Part shown: positions 5,549 through 13,395 of the stretch, piece by piece
How positions within the stretch are numbered: the stretch's first letter is position 1
Layout of the letters: each line of letters starts with the position of its first letter
Assembly: GCA_021734595.1 (NCBI GenBank)
Contig: JAIPIO010000033.1
Location: 1-17,487 of the forward strand
Source of the DNA: Kiritimatiellales bacterium
GTDB lineage: Bacteria > Verrucomicrobiota > Kiritimatiellia > Kiritimatiellales > Pontiellaceae
Direction of reading: 5' to 3'
Length of the DNA stretch: 17,487 nt
Program-made: the position numbers and the translations under genes
Notes under the pieces: model-generated
The model's database searches: none
What the model was told of the DNA's origin: nothing
Seen by the model: only the letters and a program-made list of their open reading frames with translations

Positions 5549-6174
5549 GAGACCACCTCCTCACAGCATTCGATAATTCCATCCTGCATCACGGCACGGA
5601 AGAAACGAGGTGCCATGTCGTTGGCAAAATCGATATCGTGCAGCATGAAACCGAGATCGCGCTCACCAGCCAGCGGCGATTCGGGAATATCATCGCACCA
5701 CTCGAAGTTGACGGGGAATTCGCGGCATCCGAAATAAGGGCGATGGAAGCACTGTCCTTTCACTGCACGGCGCTTGAACATATCCAAATGCTTGCCTTCA
5801 TTCACATCCTCTTTCGAGGTGAAGTGGAAGTGGGCCTCGATCACGTATTCAACGTCCCTCAAGATCATGGAAGCGCGCTGCTGGCGATCCTCTTCAATAT
5901 ATCGACAAACGGGCCGACCTTCCTCCATGTCCTTCTTATTAACGGACACCCGATTTGCGATCTCATTCCTACGGATATTATCAAACCGAACAGGCTTTAG
6001 CACATGGATGCGGTCAATGACCCAGCGAATCGCTGGCTTCCAATAAATGGCCTCCAAAATCCCGCGCGCTGCGGACGGCGTCATCACATCGTACGACACC
6101 CGCTCCACTTTCATCTCAGGCCGGGTGAACAACGCATAGTCGCCCCACACCCTCAACTTGATTCCATAGCTCAT
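5545..6174 (-). CDS. cas5: Type I-C crRNA-processing Cascade subunit Cas5c (Cas5d)
   Basis: In type I-C, Cas5 replaces Cas6: it cleaves the pre-crRNA at the repeat hairpin and stays on the 5' handle. The 209-aa protein opens with a RAMP strand, YGIKLRVWGDYALFTRPEM, and VERVSYDVMTPSAARGILEAIYW. Tyr44 in EAIYW fits the position of the catalytic Tyr described for Cas5d proteins. The likely active-site His is His115 in YVIEAHFHF; I cannot confirm a partner Lys from sequence alone. The GKHLDMFKRRAVKGQCFHRPYFGCREFP segment is also typical. The start at 6174 has TAGGAG seven bases upstream. It lies 18 nt after cas3 and overlaps cas8c by ATGA. Confidence 0.95.
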   Translation of the reverse strand: MSYGIKLRVWGDYALFTRPEMKVERVSYDVMTPSAARGILEAIYWKPAIRWVIDRIHVLKPVRFDNIRRNEIANRVSVNKKDMEEGRPVCRYIEEDRQQRASMILRDVEYVIEAHFHFTSKEDVNEGKHLDMFKRRAVKGQCFHRPYFGCREFPVNFEWCDDIPESPLAGERDLGFMLHDIDFANDMAPRFFRAVMQDGIIECCEEVVS

Positions 6175-6192
6175 TTATTCACTCCTATTTTA

Positions 6193-8364
6193 CTATCCAA
6201 AAAACGCCTGCCCCTCCGGCGGCTGACATTTCAACCCCGTTTGATCCGAATAGAGCTCATTCGACGTCAACACGAACACTCCCGGCACCGGGCTTTCCAG
6301 CCAATCCCTGATTTCATCAAACTGATAGGAATAAACCTGCACGGAATATTTCTGCAACCTCCGCAAAATCCCACCCGTGTGCTCTGCGAATTCCAACGAA
6401 CGAGCCAGTTCAACAGCCGGAGTATCCAACGCGACGACAATGGGAATTGTAGCGGACTTAATCATCTTGAATTCGGCAATATCCTTGAACTGAATCTCTC
6501 CCGACTGCCCCAAAAGACATTGCCGAACCGTGCCGCCGTCATCCATCTGCTGTTCCTGCTTCCAGAAATAATCAGAAAAATATTCCATCACACATTCCGG
6601 TGCCGTGAGCTTGCCGGAAAACCGTTCAAACAATTTTGAGGCAGACTGCGCCGCCTGCCGGAAAAATGAGCAGGCGGAATCTTTAGGAAACTCGAATACA
6701 TAAACCGGGCACGGTGTTTTACTGCCCCCGTTGCGATTGCAGCGCCCCGCCGCCTGGGCAATGCTGTCAATTCCGGACACAGCCCGATAAACACATGGAA
6801 AATCAACATCCACTCCCGCCTCGATCAATTGCGTACTGACCACACGGCACGGCAATCCGTCATCGAGCCGACGGCGAACCTCATCCAGTTTCCTGGTACG
6901 ATGCGCCGGATGCATCAATGCACTCAGGTGAATATTCGAATCGGATCCGGACAAAGTCTCAAAAACATCCAAAGCCTGCTGGCGGGTGTTCACAATACAA
7001 AGAACCTGATCCAGCTCCGAAAGCCGCCCCGCAACCGCCTGCGCATCCAGTTCACCAACAAACTTCTCCTCCGTACGCTTCAACGCATCGAATAGCGCGG
7101 GGACATCCCGAACAATCTCCTCAACATCCTTCAAACCCGATACAAACTGTTCCGAAAACTCAATGGCTGGCTGCGTCGCCGTACACAACACGGAAATAAC
7201 GCCATAGTTTATGGACAGCTCCTTAATCACCTCAAGACACGGCTTCAATTTTTGAACCGGAATCGCCTGCACCTCATCGAAAATCACAACACTATCCGCC
7301 ACATTATGCAATTTGCGGCACTTCGACGACTTGTTCGCATAAAAGGAATTAAAAAACTGAACATTGGTCGTCACCACAACGGGAGCATCCCAATTCTCGA
7401 AAGCGAGGCGGGTTTTCCAATCCGCATGATCAGGAATAAAATTACAGTGATGTTCCAATACCGCATCGTCACCGAGCACATCGCGGAACACTTTCGCGTT
7501 TTGTTCAATAATGCTCGTGAAAGGAATCACATAAATAATCCGGCGTTTGCCACTCCGTTTTGCATATTCCAACGCAAAAGCTAGTGATGCCAGCGTCTTC
7601 CCGCCCCCGGTTGGAACCGTCAGAGAAAACAACTTCGATTCCGACTCCACTTTTTGCAGACAATCCTTCAAAACGATTTCGCGCTGTTGATTTACAATAT
7701 TCAACGGGTCGGCTTTCTCGCGCAACATATTGAACTTGGCCCAAAACCTATCGCCAAGTTCCTTAATTTCGGGATAGGCTGAACGCCAACCAGCCTTCCC
7801 CGCATCCAGCGAACGTTCCGTATCCAAATAATCCGCATCCACCAAACACGAAAAAAGCATGCGGACAAAAAATTGAAGCTGATACCCAAACCGATCCATT
7901 TCGGAAAAACGAAAAAGAGCAGAAGGAAACTCAGGAAGACCAAGCGGAACCTTTACTTCCGCATATGTATTTTCCAACCGGGATTTCAATGCAGACTCCG
8001 GGGCATCATCCCAGTTGGGCAATCCACCATGATGCCCGGCAATGCAATAAGCCAACAACTTGCCGGCCTCCTTGGAATAGTCATAAAGCAGTTGAGCACC
8101 TACGGCCGCATGTGTTGGATGCCCTTCATAAAACGCAGCAAATTCATCAACTATCCCGTTCGCTCTCCGCAAAAACGCCTGCCATGGAAGCGTGCCTTTT
8201 CCTAGATCGTGCCAAAGCCCGGAGAGCCGTGCCCACTGTTCCCCGCCAAAGGGTTTGGCGAATTCGGCAGATCGCTCTGAAACGGCATTTAAATGCTCTT
8301 CGAGCGGCTGCCAGTTTTCAGGCGGCTCGTTCTCCTTGCTGTGGGCATAGTAATTCATATGCAT
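6193..8364 (-). CDS. cas3: CRISPR-associated helicase-nuclease Cas3 (HD + DExH)
   Basis: Cas3 is recruited to Cascade-bound targets, unwinds DNA and degrades it. Numbering from the ATG at 8364 (723 aa), the HD nuclease has His8 (YYAHS), His52-Asp53 (LWHDLGKG) and His111-His112 (AGHHGG). The helicase has Walker A PTGGGKT (251-257), the DEVQ box (363-366), CTATQ, STQLIEAGVDVDF and QAAGRCNRNG. All motifs are intact. The frame is open to a TTG at 8433, but that extension crosses a terminator-like hairpin and does not resemble Cas3. MHMNYYAHS matches the family N-terminus, and ATG 8358 is equally possible. Only a weak purine run (GAAAGAAA) precedes it. It is the first gene of the operon, and I see no convincing promoter upstream. 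Confidence 0.95.
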   Translation of the reverse strand: MHMNYYAHSKENEPPENWQPLEEHLNAVSERSAEFAKPFGGEQWARLSGLWHDLGKGTLPWQAFLRRANGIVDEFAAFYEGHPTHAAVGAQLLYDYSKEAGKLLAYCIAGHHGGLPNWDDAPESALKSRLENTYAEVKVPLGLPEFPSALFRFSEMDRFGYQLQFFVRMLFSCLVDADYLDTERSLDAGKAGWRSAYPEIKELGDRFWAKFNMLREKADPLNIVNQQREIVLKDCLQKVESESKLFSLTVPTGGGKTLASLAFALEYAKRSGKRRIIYVIPFTSIIEQNAKVFRDVLGDDAVLEHHCNFIPDHADWKTRLAFENWDAPVVVTTNVQFFNSFYANKSSKCRKLHNVADSVVIFDEVQAIPVQKLKPCLEVIKELSINYGVISVLCTATQPAIEFSEQFVSGLKDVEEIVRDVPALFDALKRTEEKFVGELDAQAVAGRLSELDQVLCIVNTRQQALDVFETLSGSDSNIHLSALMHPAHRTRKLDEVRRRLDDGLPCRVVSTQLIEAGVDVDFPCVYRAVSGIDSIAQAAGRCNRNGGSKTPCPVYVFEFPKDSACSFFRQAAQSASKLFERFSGKLTAPECVMEYFSDYFWKQEQQMDDGGTVRQCLLGQSGEIQFKDIAEFKMIKSATIPIVVALDTPAVELARSLEFAEHTGGILRRLQKYSVQVYSYQFDEIRDWLESPVPGVFVLTSNELYSDQTGLKCQPPEGQAFFG

Positions 8365-8403
8365 CTGTATTAAGTATTTCTTTCGGATCTGGATCCCTTC
8401 ACA

Positions 8404-8423
8404 CCGCCTCGGCGGGTTTTTTT
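8404..8423 (+). terminator. Orphan intrinsic terminator just upstream of cas3
   Basis: CCGCC and GGCGG (8404-8408 and 8411-8415) are separated by two bases and followed by G and seven Ts, the layout of a rho-independent terminator on the plus strand. The nominal two-base loop would force the stem to open slightly. No plus-strand gene ends here. It may protect the cas operon from antisense reading or be left over from an older gene order. In the cas3 mRNA the same bases would form a 5'-UTR hairpin. Confidence 0.5.
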
Positions 8424-8542
8424 GTGCCAGCAACCCGAATCACGGAGTAAACCGTACGCGTTTACCGGATTTAAAGCGAGTCATTCGTCTCTTTTTTTGG
8501 CATCACAAGAACAGGGCATTGGACATGGGCTGACGGAGACTT

Positions 8543-8726
8543 TTCCAATGCTTGGAAGCACAGTTCCAATCCCTGGAATTTTTCTTCCAATCCCTGGAAA
8601 CCTTTCCATCCACCATCCGTTGCTTTCATGGATCCGTTGCCCTGCAATCCGTGTCTATCCGTGTCCATCCGTGGTTCCCTCCCCTTCTTTTCCGACACAT
8701 TGGAACATTTCTTCCAAGCATTGGAA
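8543..8726. repeat. Cluster of four TTCCA...TGGAA palindromes
   Basis: Four 15-bp dyads: TTCCAATGCTTGGAA (8543-8557), TTCCAATCCCTGGAA twice (8564-8578 and 8585-8599) and TTCCAAGCATTGGAA (8712-8726). The first and last are exact reverse complements of each other, and the middle two are identical. The last ends one base before the predicted mutS -35 box. Confidence 0.85.
8647..8674. repeat. ATCCGTGTCY short tandem repeat
   Basis: The 10-bp unit ATCCGTGTCT / ATCCGTGTCC / ATCCGTGG occurs 2.8 times. From memory, similar CACGGATGGACACGGAT-type repeats are scattered in intergenic DNA of several environmental phyla, including PVC bacteria. The function is unknown. Confidence 0.75.
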
Positions 8727-8754
8727 TTGATTCAACCGAACGGATCGGTATGAT
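8727..8754 (+). promoter_or_regulatory. Candidate sigma70-type promoter for mutS
   Basis: TTGATT (8727-8732) and TATGAT (8749-8754) are separated by 16 bp. The -10 matches consensus at five of six bases and the -35 at four. It lies 26 nt upstream of the mutS ATG and directly abuts a TTCCAA palindrome ending at 8726. Confidence 0.5.
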
Positions 8755-8780
8755 GCATGGCTTAATTGCACAGGGGGAAC

Positions 8781-11282
8781 ATGGCGAAAGCAGAAACACC
8801 TATGATGGCGCAGTATCGGTCGATACGGCGCGAGCTACCGGAGGATACGATCCTGTTTTTCCGGCTGGGCGATTTCTATGAAATGTTTTTCGAGGATGCC
8901 AAAACCGCGTCCGACATCCTGGACATCACCCTGACCAAGCGCCACAGCACGCCGATGTGCGGCATCCCCTACCATGCCGCGGCGGGCTACCTGGAGCGGC
9001 TGGTGAAGGCGGGCAAGAAGGTGGCCATCTGCGAGCAGGTGGAGGATCCCGCCACGGCAAAAGGCATTGTGAAGCGCGACGTGACCCGGATCGTCACCCC
9101 CGGCACCATCCTCGACGAGGTGACGCTTGACCGCAACCAGAACAACTTTCTCGCCGGCGTGTACCGTGCAAAGGAGCGCTTCGGGCTGGCGATGATGGAT
9201 CTGTCGACGGGCGAGTTCTGGATCGAGGAGTCGGACGATGCGCTGAGCGTGCAGGGCAACCTGGCGCGCTATGCCCCGGCGGAGTGCGTCGTTGCCGAAA
9301 CGCAGATGAACGATCCGGCGATCACCGGCATGGCGCTGGATGCCGGCAACACCCTGCTGACCGCCGGCGAAGACTGGACCTTCGAGTTTTCCTGTGCCAC
9401 CGATTGCCTGCTGCGCCATTTCGATGTCCACTCGCTGGAAGGTTTCGGCTGCTCGGCGTTCCCGGCCGCCCTGGGCGCGGCGGGAGCGGTGCTCTATTAT
9501 GTCAAGACGGAGCTGCGCCGCAACCTCTCCCATGTCCGGAATCTCCGCGTGAAAAACCCGGCGGACTATCTCCTGATAGACGAAACGACGGCGACCAACC
9601 TGGAACTGGTTGCCCCGATCAACTCCAACCGGCAGGCGTACAAGGCCACGCTGCTGCATGTGCTCGACTCCAGCTGCACCGCGATGGGCGGGCGGCTACT
9701 GCGGGAGTGGCTGCTGCGGCCGCTGAACAACCTGGAGCAGATCCGGGCGCGGCACGATGCGGTCGAGCTGCTGGTGAACAACCAAACCTACTTGCGCAGC
9801 CTGCGCGGCATTCTGGGCGACATCAAGGATGTGGAGCGGCTGATTTCGCGCATCGGATCGACCAGCGGCAACCCGCGCGACCTGCGCGGCATGGGGCTGT
9901 CGCTCCAGCAGATGCCGCTGGTGAAGTCGCTGCTCTCCGGCAAAGGAACGATGCTCGAGGCGCTCGGCAACGAAATCACCTCCCTGCCCGAACTGGTTGC
10001 GCTGATCGAAGCGGCCCTGGTGGACGAGCCGCCCATCAACCTGAGGGACGGCGGCGTGATCCGTCCCGGCTTCCACGCGGAACTGGACGAGCTGCGCGAA
10101 GCCGCCACGCAGGGGCGCAAGTGGCTGGCGGATTTCCAGGCCTCGGAAATCGAGCGCACGGGCATCAAGTCGCTGAAGGTGCGGCACAACAAGGTGTTCG
10201 GCTACTACATTGAAATCAGCAAGAGCTATCTCGACCAGGTGCCGGAAGCCTACACCCGCAAGCAGACGCTGGTGAATGCGGAACGCTTCATCACGCCGGA
10301 ACTGAAGGAGTACGAAAACAAGATCCTCGGCGCGCAGGAGCGCTCGATTGCGCTGGAACAGGAGCTCTTTACCGAGGTGCGGCGGCAGGCGGTCGGGCAT
10401 TTGGAAACGATCCAGCGCAATGCGCTGGCGATCGGCCAGGTGGACGTGCTGTCCACGTTTGCGGAGCGGGCGCTGACACAGAACTATTCGCGGCCACAGA
10501 TGACCGACAACGGGAAGCTGGATATCCGCGATGGCCGCCACCCGGTGGTTGAGCAGATGCCGAACGCGGAACGGTTTGTGCCGAACGACACGATGCTGGA
10601 CCGCGAAACACACCAGCTCATTATCATTACCGGCCCGAACATGGCGGGCAAGTCCACCTATATCCGGCAGGTGGCGCTGATCACCATCATGGCGCACATG
10701 GGCTGTTTCATTCCGGCGGCCTCGGCCGAGATCGGGATGGTCGACCGCGTGTTTACTCGCGTCGGCGCCAGCGACGACCTGGCGCGCGGCCGCTCCACGT
10801 TCATGGTGGAGATGCAGGAGACCGCCAACATCCTGATCAACGCAACGCCCCGCAGCCTGATTGTGCTCGACGAAATCGGGCGCGGCACCAGCACGTTCGA
10901 CGGCATCAGCATTGCGTGGTCGGTGGCGGAATACCTCTGCAAGAATGCGGCCATGCAGGCGAAGACGCTGTTCGCCACCCACTACCACGAGCTGACCGAC
11001 CTTGCACTGACACTGCCCAACGTGAAAAACTTCAGCGTGCTGGTGAAAGAGCGCGGGCACACCATTACCTTCCTGCGCAAGATCGTTCCCGGCGCAGCCG
11101 ACAAAAGCTACGGCATTCAGGTGGCCCGGCTGGCAGGACTGCCGGACGAGGTGATCTCGCGGGCCAACGAGATTCTTTCGAATCTGGAGGAAGGGGAGTT
11201 CGGCGATACCGGCCAGCCCAAGATCGCGAAGAAGCGGGTCCACAAACCGAAAGAGGATTCCTCGCAGCTTGATCTGTTCTGA
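8781..11282 (+). CDS. mutS: DNA mismatch repair protein MutS
   Basis: MutS detects base mismatches and small loops and starts methyl-independent or MutL-dependent repair. The 833-aa protein has the mismatch-recognition motif Phe32-Tyr33-Glu34 (RLGDFYEMF) near the N-terminus. Connector, lever and clamp regions follow, including KVRHNKVFGYYIEISKSY. The C-terminal ABC ATPase has Walker A GPNMAGKS (618-625), Walker B with Asp697-Glu698 (LIVLDEIGRGTSTFDG) and the ATHYHEL His switch. It ends SSQLDLF. An upstream TTG at 8766 is in frame, but the ATG at 8781 follows AGGGGGA and aligns with the TPMMAQY start of MutS1. All motifs are intact. It is divergent from the cas operon, and there is no mutL in the window. 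Confidence 0.98.
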   Translation: MAKAETPMMAQYRSIRRELPEDTILFFRLGDFYEMFFEDAKTASDILDITLTKRHSTPMCGIPYHAAAGYLERLVKAGKKVAICEQVEDPATAKGIVKRDVTRIVTPGTILDEVTLDRNQNNFLAGVYRAKERFGLAMMDLSTGEFWIEESDDALSVQGNLARYAPAECVVAETQMNDPAITGMALDAGNTLLTAGEDWTFEFSCATDCLLRHFDVHSLEGFGCSAFPAALGAAGAVLYYVKTELRRNLSHVRNLRVKNPADYLLIDETTATNLELVAPINSNRQAYKATLLHVLDSSCTAMGGRLLREWLLRPLNNLEQIRARHDAVELLVNNQTYLRSLRGILGDIKDVERLISRIGSTSGNPRDLRGMGLSLQQMPLVKSLLSGKGTMLEALGNEITSLPELVALIEAALVDEPPINLRDGGVIRPGFHAELDELREAATQGRKWLADFQASEIERTGIKSLKVRHNKVFGYYIEISKSYLDQVPEAYTRKQTLVNAERFITPELKEYENKILGAQERSIALEQELFTEVRRQAVGHLETIQRNALAIGQVDVLSTFAERALTQNYSRPQMTDNGKLDIRDGRHPVVEQMPNAERFVPNDTMLDRETHQLIIITGPNMAGKSTYIRQVALITIMAHMGCFIPAASAEIGMVDRVFTRVGASDDLARGRSTFMVEMQETANILINATPRSLIVLDEIGRGTSTFDGISIAWSVAEYLCKNAAMQAKTLFATHYHELTDLALTLPNVKNFSVLVKERGHTITFLRKIVPGAADKSYGIQVARLAGLPDEVISRANEILSNLEEGEFGDTGQPKIAKKRVHKPKEDSSQLDLF

Positions 11283-11300
11283 TTTGGTTCAATTCGCAAC

Positions 11301-11330
11301 TTGAAATGCCTGTAACGCAAACGCTAGCAT
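11301..11330 (+). promoter_or_regulatory. Candidate promoter for the membrane-protein gene
   Basis: TTGAAA (11301-11306) and TAGCAT (11325-11330) are 18 bp apart, in the short gap after mutS. The -35 matches five of six consensus bases and the -10 four. I see no clear terminator after mutS, so read-through is also possible. Confidence 0.35.
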
Positions 11331-11359
11331 GTATTCAATTCATAACTTAGGAGATGCAT

Positions 11360-13345
11360 ATGAATAAGAAGTCGATGAACGTGTCCGGCATATTGGTTAT
11401 TCTGGGGCTCGTCTTTATTGCTTCTATCGGAATCCGCACCATCAGCAACCCCGATATCTGGACGCATCTCGCGCAGGGCCGGACGAATGCGCCGATCTCC
11501 ATCCTCGAATCCGAAAACAGTGTGAACACCACGCTCCTGTATGACAAGCTGGTCTATGGCTTGTGGACTCTCGGCGGGGCGACCCTGCTGATTCTGTTCA
11601 ATACGGCATGTGCCCTGCTCGCGTTTGTTCTGTTGCTGCGGGTTGCAAGGAAATGGGGCGGAGCGATCAGCCAGGGGTTTGCGCTGCTCATCGCCGGCCA
11701 GCTCTTGTTCCCGGTGATGGATGTCAATCCGCAAACGATGATGATGCTTTTTGTTGCATTGTTTATTTTCATTCTTTCAACCGTAAAAAAATATCCGTTG
11801 CTCTGGGCAACGCTGGTGCCGCTCCAGATTATCTGGACACACACGCATGGTTCTTTCCTGTTCGGCCCGTTTATCGTACTGCTGGCATCTGTTCAGGCAT
11901 CCCAGCTGCTCAAGTTCACTACCCGGAAAACCAGCAACCAGCTGCAACCGGGAATACTTTCCCTTCTCGCGGTGGTTCTGCTTATCCTTACCTTCTTCAA
12001 TCCGTATATGGCGCGCCTCCACGTGCAGGTGGTTACCAATGTGATCCATCCCCACCCCGTCTACTGGACCTCGCTTTTCCGCGATTACTTCAGCACCACC
12101 ATGCGCGACCCCCTGATCTTCTTTGTCATGATACTCGGCGCCGGGGGGTTGATTACGCTGAAAAAGCGCCTGCCTTTCATGATCACCACCTTGGCTATTA
12201 TCGGTGCGTTTCTGGTGGTCCGGTCCATCCAGAGCATTCAGCTTTTTGCCGTACTGACCTTCCCCTTTGTTGTCCTGAGTTTCACAGCGGTCGGTGAATA
12301 TATCATCGGTTCGATGGGCCCGATTCTCAAAGAGAAGATCAAAATACTCCACATCGGCACCACCGCTATTTTCATTCTCATGTTCGCTTTATCCTTGGCG
12401 ACCATCGTTTCCAACTCCGCATACTTCCATGTGGGCAGTGCATCCTCCCGGGGATTCGGCATCGAAGAAAACCTTTATCCGGCCGGGGCCGACGAAATGA
12501 TCGGGAACAAGGCCTTTCCCACGGCCATCTTGAACATGCCGGCGGACGGCGGATATCTGGCATGGAAGCATCCGGAGCGGAAGATTTTCCTGGATTACCG
12601 TCCCGGAAAATATGATCCGGACCTGCTAAATGATTTTAATGCCATGCTGAGGGGTGACGCAAAAGCCTACGACTCAATCATGGTTGATCACAAACCGGAA
12701 GCCATCATTCTCAATACCCTGCCGACCGCGGCCGCCGGCGGGCTGGCTCACCTCCTGAGATACAATGTCTGGAAACTGGCCTATTTCGACGGGACAACGG
12801 CCATCCTATTGCGCAACCGCACAAAGTATGCACCGTTGCTCAACAACACCGCCATCCAGCAGGCAGGACTGAACCGGATTGAGTCTGCCCGGAAAGCCTA
12901 TGCGGAACAGATCAATGGCAAAATCCATACCGGCAAGCAGGCGACCTTGATTGGAGCCGGAAAGGTATTTCTGGCATTCAACCGCCCGGCGGAGTCCAAG
13001 GCTATTTTCGAACTGCTGACAGAAGGCAACCCAGACGTGCCCGGATCGTGGCTAGGATTGGGAAACAGCCTGTTGCTGCTCAAGGAATACAAGGAATCGG
13101 TTCGGGTACTGGAAAAAGCAGCGGAGATGGCTCCGAAAAATCCCATGGTATGGATCAGCCTTGCCAACGCCTGCCGTTACGCCGAAGACCTTGAAGGACA
13201 CCAGCGCGCACTTGGCAAACTGAGCCGGTTCAAACGCAAAGGAAAGCCGGCTGAAGAACCCGCCAACCCTGCCGATACGCAGGAGGAAACCGAGCCGGCA
13301 GTCCCGGGTAGCCTTACCAACATCACGATCCCCGAAACAATGTAG
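11360..13345 (+). CDS. Polytopic membrane protein with GT-C-like features and C-terminal TPRs
   Basis: I cannot give this a specific function. The N-terminal ~350 residues are strongly hydrophobic, with roughly ten membrane spans. They include an early acidic motif after the first span (SNPDIWTHLAQGR, residues 29-41) and IIWTHTHGSFLFG (157-169). A DxW motif in that loop is reminiscent of GT-C glycosyltransferases using lipid-linked sugars. A soluble part follows (GGYLAWKHPERKIFLDYRPGKYD), with two TPR-like helical repeats (about 545-615) and an acidic, Pro-rich tail. This architecture occurs in uncharacterised membrane proteins of environmental bacteria. An upstream ATG at 11354 is in frame, but AGGAG at 11349-11353 is spaced correctly (six bases) only for 11360. 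A role in cell-surface glycosylation is a guess. Confidence 0.8.
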   Translation: MNKKSMNVSGILVILGLVFIASIGIRTISNPDIWTHLAQGRTNAPISILESENSVNTTLLYDKLVYGLWTLGGATLLILFNTACALLAFVLLLRVARKWGGAISQGFALLIAGQLLFPVMDVNPQTMMMLFVALFIFILSTVKKYPLLWATLVPLQIIWTHTHGSFLFGPFIVLLASVQASQLLKFTTRKTSNQLQPGILSLLAVVLLILTFFNPYMARLHVQVVTNVIHPHPVYWTSLFRDYFSTTMRDPLIFFVMILGAGGLITLKKRLPFMITTLAIIGAFLVVRSIQSIQLFAVLTFPFVVLSFTAVGEYIIGSMGPILKEKIKILHIGTTAIFILMFALSLATIVSNSAYFHVGSASSRGFGIEENLYPAGADEMIGNKAFPTAILNMPADGGYLAWKHPERKIFLDYRPGKYDPDLLNDFNAMLRGDAKAYDSIMVDHKPEAIILNTLPTAAAGGLAHLLRYNVWKLAYFDGTTAILLRNRTKYAPLLNNTAIQQAGLNRIESARKAYAEQINGKIHTGKQATLIGAGKVFLAFNRPAESKAIFELLTEGNPDVPGSWLGLGNSLLLLKEYKESVRVLEKAAEMAPKNPMVWISLANACRYAEDLEGHQRALGKLSRFKRKGKPAEEPANPADTQEETEPAVPGSLTNITIPETM

Positions 13346-13352
13346 CACCCTT

Positions 13353-13390
13353 TTTCCAACCATTGGAAATCCTTTTCCAATGGTTGGAAA
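13353..13390. terminator. Inverted pair of TTCCAA palindromes between convergent genes
   Basis: TTTCCAACCATTGGAAA (13353-13369) and its exact reverse complement TTTCCAATGGTTGGAAA (13374-13390) are separated by TCCT. They can form one 17-bp hairpin or two small ones. The location between convergent stops (13345 and 13396) and the flanking T/A runs suggest a bidirectional terminator, though the stem is AT-rich. Confidence 0.55.
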
Positions 13391-13395
13391 CCCGT

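Larger units (their letters stand above)
8365..8780. other. Gene-free divergent region between cas3 and mutS
   Basis: About 415 bp between two divergently transcribed genes. Open frames here have no family resemblance and consist partly of translated repeats. The region holds a terminator-like hairpin (8404-8423), four TTCCANNNNNTGGAA palindromes (8543-8726), a 10-bp-period repeat (8647-8674) and a probable mutS promoter (8727-8754). It separates the CRISPR locus from the housekeeping genes and may mark the border of the acquired segment. Confidence 0.8.

Noticed and set aside
8375..8415. Possible tRNA 3'-end remnant before the orphan terminator
   Set aside because: A GGATCC...TTCACACCG string looked tRNA-like, but there is no TTCRA T-loop and no pairing acceptor arm, so it cannot be supported.
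8365..8433. Longer Cas3 starting at TTG 8433
   Set aside because: The extra 23 residues do not resemble Cas3, cross a terminator-like hairpin and have no ribosome-binding site. MHMNYYAHS matches known starts.
8422..8881. Open frames of 102-109 aa in the cas3-mutS spacer
   Set aside because: Their translations are made of the palindromes (FQSLE strings) and the ATCCGTG repeat (SVSIRVHPW), not of a protein family.
9696..11243. 515-aa open frame antisense to mutS, plus a 309-aa plus-strand frame at 9284-10213
   Set aside because: Both are shadows of the GC-rich mutS gene. They have skewed composition (Arg, His, Ala, Gln rich), no family resemblance and no ribosome-binding site.
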